Below, piece after piece: positions 58,843 to 64,000 of a DNA stretch of 64,000 nt. The stretch is taken from positions 434,001 to 498,000 of the forward strand of contig NZ_BDMM01000001.1 in assembly GCF_002157625.1 (NCBI RefSeq), read 5' to 3'. The stretch comes from Brevundimonas sp. SH203. Lineage in GTDB: Bacteria > Pseudomonadota > Alphaproteobacteria > Caulobacterales > Caulobacteraceae. Both the position numbers and the translations under genes were made by a program. Every line of letters begins with the position of its first letter. Position 1 is the stretch's first letter. The notes under the pieces were generated by a model that saw only the letters and a list, made by a program, of their open reading frames with translations, did no database searches and had not been told where the DNA came from.

Positions 58843-60252
58843 TTACCGCAACACGCCCCGGATCTGACGGCCGCCGCGGTTGATGACGACCTCCCACGGG
58901 CCGCGACCGGAACTGGCGGCCTCGACGTCGCGGGCCGAGGCGATGGCGCGTCCGTTGATGCTGACGATCAGGTCGTTCTGCCGGAAGCCCGCCCGCGCCG
59001 CATAGCCGCGCCCCGACAGTCCGGTGACGATCACCCCGCTGGCGAACGGATCGCCGCCCAGCCGGTCGGCCAGCGCCGGGTTCAGGGCCACCACCTCCGC
59101 GCCCGCGAACGGGCCGGAGCCGATGGTCACGCCCCCGTTGGGATCGGCGTCGCCCGGCAGGGGCTGGACCCGCGCCGTCAGGGTCTGGGCCCGCCCGTCG
59201 CGCAGGATGGCGACCTGCACCTGATCGTTCGGATTGCGCGAGCCGACGCGGTAGTTCAGCCCGCCCTGGTCGTTGATCTCCTGACCGTCGATGGAGGTGA
59301 TGACGTCGCCCTGGCGCACCCCGGCCCGCGCCGCCGGCCCGTTGGCGTAAACCTCCGTGACCACCAGACCCTGCGGCCGGCTCAGGCCCAGGCTGCCGGC
59401 GATGTCGCCGGTCACGGTGTCGCCCTTCACGCCCAGCCACGGCCTGACGACCTGTTTGGCGCCGCCCAGGGCCGAATCCACCACCCGCTTGACCATGGCC
59501 GCCGGCACCGCGAACCCGACCCCGGCCGAGGAGCCGGAACGCGAGAAGATGGCGGTGTTGATGCCGATCAGGTCGCCGTCCATGTCCACCAGCGCCCCGC
59601 CCGAATTGCCGGGGTTGATGGCCGCATCGGTCTGGATGAAGGAGCCGCTGTCCGAAATCCCCGTCTCTGTCCGGTTCAGGGCCGAGATGATGCCGTTCGT
59701 CACCGTCTGGCCCACGCCGAACGGATTGCCGATGGCCAGGACCAGATCGCCGACCTGCTGCTGCTCGCGGTCGTCGATGGCCAGCACCGGCAGACGGTCG
59801 CCGACGTTCTCCAGCCTCAGCACGGCGATGTCGCTGCGCTCGTCGGCCAGGATGACCGTGGCCGGAAACTCGCGCCGGTCGTTCAGCACGACCTTGATCT
59901 GCTGGGCGCCGTCGATGACGTGGTTGTTCGTCACCACGATCCCGTCCGAGCGGACGATCACGCCCGACCCGACCGATTCAGCCACCCGCGCCTGGGGAAT
60001 GCCGCCGCCGAACAGCTGGAAGAAGGGATCGGCCTGCACCCGCTGCACGCTGCGCGCCGAGATATTGACCACCGCCGGCGCGGCCGAGCGCACAACGGGG
60101 GCGAAGCTGGACTTCATCCCCCCCGCGTCGCTGGGCACGTTGCGCGTCGGCTGGGCGAACTCGCCCTCCTGCGCCTTGGACGGTTGGGGGTTGCCACAGG
60201 CCGACAGGGCCAGTGTGGCGGCGAGCACGATCGATCGGGTCTTCATCGTCAT
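58843..60252 (-). CDS. DegP/HtrA-type serine protease lipoprotein
   Basis: The 469-residue protein has a lipoprotein-like signal (LALSACGN, Cys19), a trypsin-like domain with triad His111 (TNNHVIDG), Asp141 (RSDIAVL) and Ser217 (PGNSGGA), and two C-terminal PDZ domains. It degrades or guards misfolded periplasmic proteins. A lipidated DegP is unusual. ATGs at 60252 and 60246 are both possible. It is divergent from mutL. Confidence 0.9.
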   Translation of the reverse strand: MTMKTRSIVLAATLALSACGNPQPSKAQEGEFAQPTRNVPSDAGGMKSSFAPVVRSAAPAVVNISARSVQRVQADPFFQLFGGGIPQARVAESVGSGVIVRSDGIVVTNNHVIDGAQQIKVVLNDRREFPATVILADERSDIAVLRLENVGDRLPVLAIDDREQQQVGDLVLAIGNPFGVGQTVTNGIISALNRTETGISDSGSFIQTDAAINPGNSGGALVDMDGDLIGINTAIFSRSGSSAGVGFAVPAAMVKRVVDSALGGAKQVVRPWLGVKGDTVTGDIAGSLGLSRPQGLVVTEVYANGPAARAGVRQGDVITSIDGQEINDQGGLNYRVGSRNPNDQVQVAILRDGRAQTLTARVQPLPGDADPNGGVTIGSGPFAGAEVVALNPALADRLGGDPFASGVIVTGLSGRGYAARAGFRQNDLIVSINGRAIASARDVEAASSGRGPWEVVINRGGRQIRGVLR

Positions 60253-60407
60253 CCGAGGCTGCAAGGCTTCACGCCGCGCCATTCCGCACCCGGTTTCGGG
60301 CTGGATCAAGGCGCGTCCTGCTCTGAACGGTCAAGCTGTCGCCGCGTTCCCCGCCGGTCGAACGCCGCATGGCGCGAATCCCCCGCGCGCCCTATCTTCG
60401 CCTGCTC

Positions 60408-62294
60408 ATGCCTATCCGTCGCCTCTCCCCCGAAACCGTCAACCGCATCGCCGCCGGCGAGGTGGTCGAACGGCCCGCCAGCGCCATCAAGGAGTTGGTC
60501 GAGAACGCCCTGGACGCGGGCGGGACGAACATCGAGATCCAGGCGGACGGCGGCGGCCTGTCGCGCATCCTGATCGCCGACGACGGCAAGGGCATCCCGC
60601 GCGAGGAACTGCCCCTGGCCATCGAACGCCACGCCACGTCCAAGCTGGAGCCGGACGACGCCGGCGACGTGGACCTGTTGCGCATCCACACCCTGGGCTT
60701 CCGGGGCGAGGCCCTGCCCTCCATCGGCTCGGTCGCCCGCCTGTCGATCACCACCCGGTCCCGCGACGAGAGCGACGCCTGGGCCATTCAAGTCGAGGGC
60801 GGCGAGACCCGTCCCCTGACCCCCGCCCCCTTCCCCGGCCCGCATGGCGCGCGGGTCGAGGTGCGCGACCTCTTCTACGCCACCCCCGCCCGGCTCAAGT
60901 TCATGAAGTCCGAACGGGCCGAGGCCATGGCCATTTCAGAGGAAATCAAGCGTCAGGCCATGGCGCACGAGGCCGTGGCCTTCACCCTGTCGCTGGACGG
61001 CAAGGTCACGCTGCGCCTGCCCGCCGAACACCCCGGCGACGAGGGCCGTCTGAAACGCCTGTCCGCCCTCTTGGGCCGCGACTTCGAGGCCAACGCCCTG
61101 TTGATCGATCAGGAGCGGGACGGCGTGCGCCTGTCCGGCTATGCGGGCCTGCCCACCTATTCGCGCGGCAATGCGGCGCATCAGTATCTGTTCGTCAACG
61201 GCCGTCCGGTGAAGGATCGGCTGCTGCAGGGGGCCCTGCGCGGCGCCTACGCCGACTTCCTGGCGCGGGACCGGCACCCGGCCGCCGTCCTCTTCCTCGA
61301 CATCGATCCCCTCTATGTCGACGTCAACGTCCACCCTGCCAAGGCCGAGGTCCGGTTCCGCGATCCGGCCCTGGTGCGCGGCCTGATCGTGGGCGCCCTG
61401 CGCCACGCGCTCCACGCCGCCGGCCACCGCGCCAGCACCACCGTCGCCGCCGACGCCCTGTCCGGCTTCCAGCCCCACACAGGCGTCACATCCGGCCCCG
61501 CCTACAGCCCCGGCGCCCCGTCGGCGCAGGGGTTCAGCGGCTGGACCGGCTGGTCCCAACCCGCCGCCGCCCAAATCCTCCCCGGCCTCAACGAACGCAG
61601 CGCCCGCGTCGAACCCAGCTGGGACAGCCCTTCATGGCCGTTGCAACCCGCCCCGGACAGCGACCTCGCCACGCGCCACTCGCCACTCGCCACTCAACCT
61701 CAAGACCCCCTCGACTACCCCCTGGGCGCCGCGCGGGGCCAGCTCCACGCCAACTACATCGTCGCCCAGACCCGCGACGGCCTGGTCATCGTGGATCAGC
61801 ACGCGGCGCACGAGCGGCTGGTCTATGAGCGGATGAAGGCCCAGATGGCCGAGGGGGCCGTGACCCGCCAGGCCCTCTTGACGCCCGAGGTGGTCGATCT
61901 GGACCCCGCCGAGGCCGAGCGCGTCGCCGCCCGCGCCGAGGAGTTGGCCGAGATGGGCCTGATCGTCGAGGCCTTCGGCGCCGGCGCCGTCCTGGTGCGC
62001 GAGACCCCGGCCATGCTGGGCGATACGGACGTTCAGGGCCTGATCCGCGACATCGCCGACGACCTGTCCGAACATGGCCAGGCCCTGTCGCTCAAGGAAC
62101 GCCTCGCCGCCATCTGCGGCACCATGGCCTGCCACGGCAGCGTCCGCTCAGGCCGCATCCTCTCCGCCCCCGAAATGAACGCCCTCCTCCGCCAAATGGA
62201 AGCCACCCCGCATTCGGGCCAGTGCAACCACGGCCGCCCGACCTATGTGGAGCTGAAGCTGCACGATCTGGAGAAGCTGTTTGGGAGAAGGTGA
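60408..62294 (+). CDS. mutL: DNA mismatch repair protein MutL
   Basis: The 628-residue protein has the GHKL ATPase N-terminus ([20 protein letters not shown] with catalytic Glu32) and the C-terminal endonuclease motif [12 protein letters not shown] from Asp463, plus the later [12 protein letters not shown] and CNHGRPT motifs. It links MutS to strand incision; the endonuclease motif fits bacteria that lack MutH. The linker holds a tandem repeat segment (61675-61696). Confidence 0.95.
   Translation: MPIRRLSPETVNRIAAGEVVERPASAIKELVENALDAGGTNIEIQADGGGLSRILIADDGKGIPREELPLAIERHATSKLEPDDAGDVDLLRIHTLGFRGEALPSIGSVARLSITTRSRDESDAWAIQVEGGETRPLTPAPFPGPHGARVEVRDLFYATPARLKFMKSERAEAMAISEEIKRQAMAHEAVAFTLSLDGKVTLRLPAEHPGDEGRLKRLSALLGRDFEANALLIDQERDGVRLSGYAGLPTYSRGNAAHQYLFVNGRPVKDRLLQGALRGAYADFLARDRHPAAVLFLDIDPLYVDVNVHPAKAEVRFRDPALVRGLIVGALRHALHAAGHRASTTVAADALSGFQPHTGVTSGPAYSPGAPSAQGFSGWTGWSQPAAAQILPGLNERSARVEPSWDSPSWPLQPAPDSDLATRHSPLATQPQDPLDYPLGAARGQLHANYIVAQTRDGLVIVDQHAAHERLVYERMKAQMAEGAVTRQALLTPEVVDLDPAEAERVAARAEELAEMGLIVEAFGAGAVLVRETPAMLGDTDVQGLIRDIADDLSEHGQALSLKERLAAICGTMACHGSVRSGRILSAPEMNALLRQMEATPHSGQCNHGRPTYVELKLHDLEKLFGRR
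61675..61696 (+). repeat. CACTCGC tandem repeats inside the mutL linker
   Basis: Three near copies of CGCCACTCGC lie in frame and encode an [14 protein letters not shown] segment between the MutL N- and C-terminal domains. The same unit occurs near 19449 and 19540. Confidence 0.7.
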
Positions 62295-62472
62295 ATCATG
62301 GTTAACTGGCCGGTACTCGCCATGCGCCGAAATCGCTCATCAGGCCAAATCCAATATTTTTAGCCGAATCCAAAAACAGCTAAATTTCAACTAACTCGAC
62401 AGTTGAACAGGCATCCTCTGGCGCAAACCGCAGCAATCCGCCACACTGTCAATTCAATCGTAGGTCGAGCAA

Positions 62473-63582
62473 ATGCTAGAAAAAGAAATTACTGCCGCGC
62501 AGCGGCTCGTAAGAACCGATGCGTATCAGATGTCCATCGGAGAGCTCGTCAATATGTATACGGGCGATGAAATTATCATCGACCCAGAGTTTCAACGACT
62601 TTTTCGTTGGGAGATCGGTCAAAAATCGAAGCTCATCGAGTCTCTCTTACTTGGCATTCCACTCCCATCAATATTCGTTTTCGAACGCCAAAATGGCCAA
62701 TGGGAACTTATTGATGGCCTGCAAAGGCTGTCGACTATTCTGGAATTTATGGGACTACTCAAAGGACCAGACAAAAATCTTTTACCTCCGTCTGTTCTAG
62801 AGGCCACAAAATACCTACCATCTTTAAGTAACGCTGTATGGGAGTTAACAGACGACGTTCCTGACGCACCAAAAAGCGCTCAGAGTCCTTTAGATAAATC
62901 TCTTCAACTAGCCATCCGGCGTGGCCGAATTGGCGTAGAAATTCTCAAACGCCCCAGCGACGAAGAGACAAAATTTGATTTATTTCAACGACTTAACGCT
63001 GGCGGCACAACCGCAAATGCACAAGAATTGCGCAACTGCATAATGCTGATGGTTAACCCTGAATACTTCAGATTCATCAAAGAATCGGCCAATTTACCTA
63101 CATTCCGGTCTATAGTATCTCTTTCTGATGAGCAGATTGAGAAGCAAAGACATATGGAGCTAGCCGTACGCTTCATTGTTCATGCAAATATCAACTATGA
63201 TGGCAAACTTGATGTAGAAGAATACATAGATGAGGGGATCGTCACTCTTGCGAAAGAGGGCAAAGGGCAAGCGGCATACGATCTAATCCGACGAGTCTTT
63301 GACCTTCTTAATAGAGCAGTTGGGCATGACGCATTGCGTAAGCATGATGGGAACCGACACACCGGACGTGTGGGACTTGTTGCCCTTGAAGCAATCGCAG
63401 TTGGTGTAGCAAAAAATCTCGACGCGATTGAGCGGACACAGAATCCAGCCTCATTCGTCGCCAGCAAGATAATGCAATTTTGGCAACAACCAGAGGCTGC
63501 AACACTCATGTCTCCTGGACTCCGCGGAACATCCAGGATTCAGAAGACGATCCCCCTCGGTGAGGGATGGTTTAAACCTTGA
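62473..63582 (+). CDS. DUF262-domain protein
   Basis: The 369-residue protein opens with a DUF262 (ParB-like/GmrSD N-terminal) region: DPEFQRLFRW (38-47) and DGLQRLSTIL (81-90), motifs that bind nucleotide in related restriction and toxin systems. A C-terminal helical half follows. DUF262 is found in type IV restriction (GmrS) and other defence proteins. It lies in low-GC DNA. Its stop overlaps the next gene (TTGA). Confidence 0.85.
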   Translation: MLEKEITAAQRLVRTDAYQMSIGELVNMYTGDEIIIDPEFQRLFRWEIGQKSKLIESLLLGIPLPSIFVFERQNGQWELIDGLQRLSTILEFMGLLKGPDKNLLPPSVLEATKYLPSLSNAVWELTDDVPDAPKSAQSPLDKSLQLAIRRGRIGVEILKRPSDEETKFDLFQRLNAGGTTANAQELRNCIMLMVNPEYFRFIKESANLPTFRSIVSLSDEQIEKQRHMELAVRFIVHANINYDGKLDVEEYIDEGIVTLAKEGKGQAAYDLIRRVFDLLNRAVGHDALRKHDGNRHTGRVGLVALEAIAVGVAKNLDAIERTQNPASFVASKIMQFWQQPEAATLMSPGLRGTSRIQKTIPLGEGWFKP

Positions 63583-64000
63583 GCAAGGCACGAACAGAAG
63601 CCGAACTCACGGCACAACTTACGGACGACCGCAATTGGCGCATACGTGAGATTTCCGACCTCGTAAGCTTAACAGAAAATGCTGATGCGGTCGCTCGTCA
63701 GGTTCTGCTCAGAGCACTCGTTGCCATCTGTTATGCACACTGGGAAGGGGGAGTAAAATTTTCAGCAAGCAAATATATGGAATTCATCTCACTTCGGAAG
63801 ATGAGTTACGACTCTCTCAATCCTCAGTTTAGGCGAAATTATTTCTTACCTCGCCTTTCCACCATCGCACAGTCTGGAATAAGCCTTTCTGAGAGATGTA
63901 GATTGATTGATGATATAATATCATCTGGCAATAAGCGATTTTCGCGCATCAACTGCGAACTGATCGACACAAAATCAAATCTAAACTACAAGGTGTTTGG
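63579..64000 (+). CDS. MAE_28990/MAE_18760-like HEPN nuclease-like protein (truncated by window)
   Basis: From TTG 63579, overlapping the DUF262 stop, 140 residues are visible. ALVAICYAHWEGGVKFSA near the start is characteristic of the MAE_28990/MAE_18760 group, predicted HEPN-type RNases often paired with DUF262 proteins. The catalytic RX4-6H motif would lie past the window edge, so activity cannot be judged. The tight coupling with DUF262 points to a two-gene module. Confidence 0.7.
   Translation, partial: MSKARTEAELTAQLTDDRNWRIREISDLVSLTENADAVARQVLLRALVAICYAHWEGGVKFSASKYMEFISLRKMSYDSLNPQFRRNYFLPRLSTIAQSGISLSERCRLIDDIISSGNKRFSRINCELIDTKSNLNYKVF

Noticed and set aside
61675..61696. A CRISPR-like array
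   Set aside because: The units are tandem, about seven bases, with no spacers and in frame within mutL.

Overview
The window is high-GC DNA whose gene set and order point to an alphaproteobacterium of the Caulobacterales, most likely Brevundimonas or a close relative. The main clues are flbT-flaF, two DUF2336 proteins, UPF0262, DUF2948, ATP12, a CC0125/CC1285-type lipoprotein, and a tRNA-His with discriminator A73. The genus is an inference; the order is fairly secure. Most of the window is dense chromosomal backbone with short gaps and many start/stop overlaps.

Layout. 1-4.7 kb: a truncated M28 peptidase lipoprotein, ligA, a DUF2147 protein and an aldo-keto reductase. 4.8-7.7 kb: tRNA-His, the operon exbB-exbD-tonB (minus strand) and tRNA-Phe. 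7.7-12.5 kb: two minus-strand housekeeping operons, infA-maf-RNase E/G-like-yacG and murA-DUF2948-UPF0262. 12.56-15.54 kb: tRNA-Thr(GGT) carrying a 2.9-kb integrative element bounded by perfect 56-bp direct repeats. It encodes a tyrosine integrase, an overlapping excisionase-like ORF, an HUH-type Rep-like protein and two small proteins. 15.6-26.4 kb: msrB, an S41-like protein, lipB, a FliN-like protein, tRNA-Leu, mgtE, a membrane-anchored GH24 lysozyme, isovaleryl-CoA dehydrogenase, ExoD, and flbT-flaF. Beside flaF lies a short structured transcription unit with a 21-codon ORF behind a perfect 15-nt anti-SD complement. 26.4-34.7 kb: MoxR ATPase, HD hydrolase, a Nudix-like regulator, tRNA-Ser, tRNA-Thr(TGT), a TetR regulator, prepilin peptidase, palindromic repeats, feoAB and a cytochrome c lipoprotein. 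34.7-50 kb: an RND efflux pair, class II aldolase, DUF2336/NAD kinase/Hpt genes, a lytic transglycosylase, a second TonB, a ThiO/DAO-like oxidase, GTP-dependent PEPCK and a methyltransferase. 50-62.3 kb: three pseudouridine synthases, ATP12, a TPR-2OG oxygenase, crcB, rarA, a DegP-like protease and mutL.

At about 62.3 kb base composition drops sharply. The last 1.7 kb holds a DUF262 gene translationally coupled to a MAE_28990-like HEPN-nuclease-like gene that runs off the window. This looks like the start of a horizontally acquired defence or toxin-antitoxin module.

Functional themes are TonB-dependent uptake (two TonB proteins, one with its ExbBD motor), ferrous iron uptake (FeoAB), translation and RNA modification, DNA repair (LigA, RarA, MutL with an intact endonuclease motif), and the flagellum (FlaF, FlbT, FliN-like). 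The strongest candidates for something new are the HUH-Rep integrative element, the mini-ORF RNA with its self-complementary ribosome-binding site, and the DUF262/HEPN pair at the right edge.
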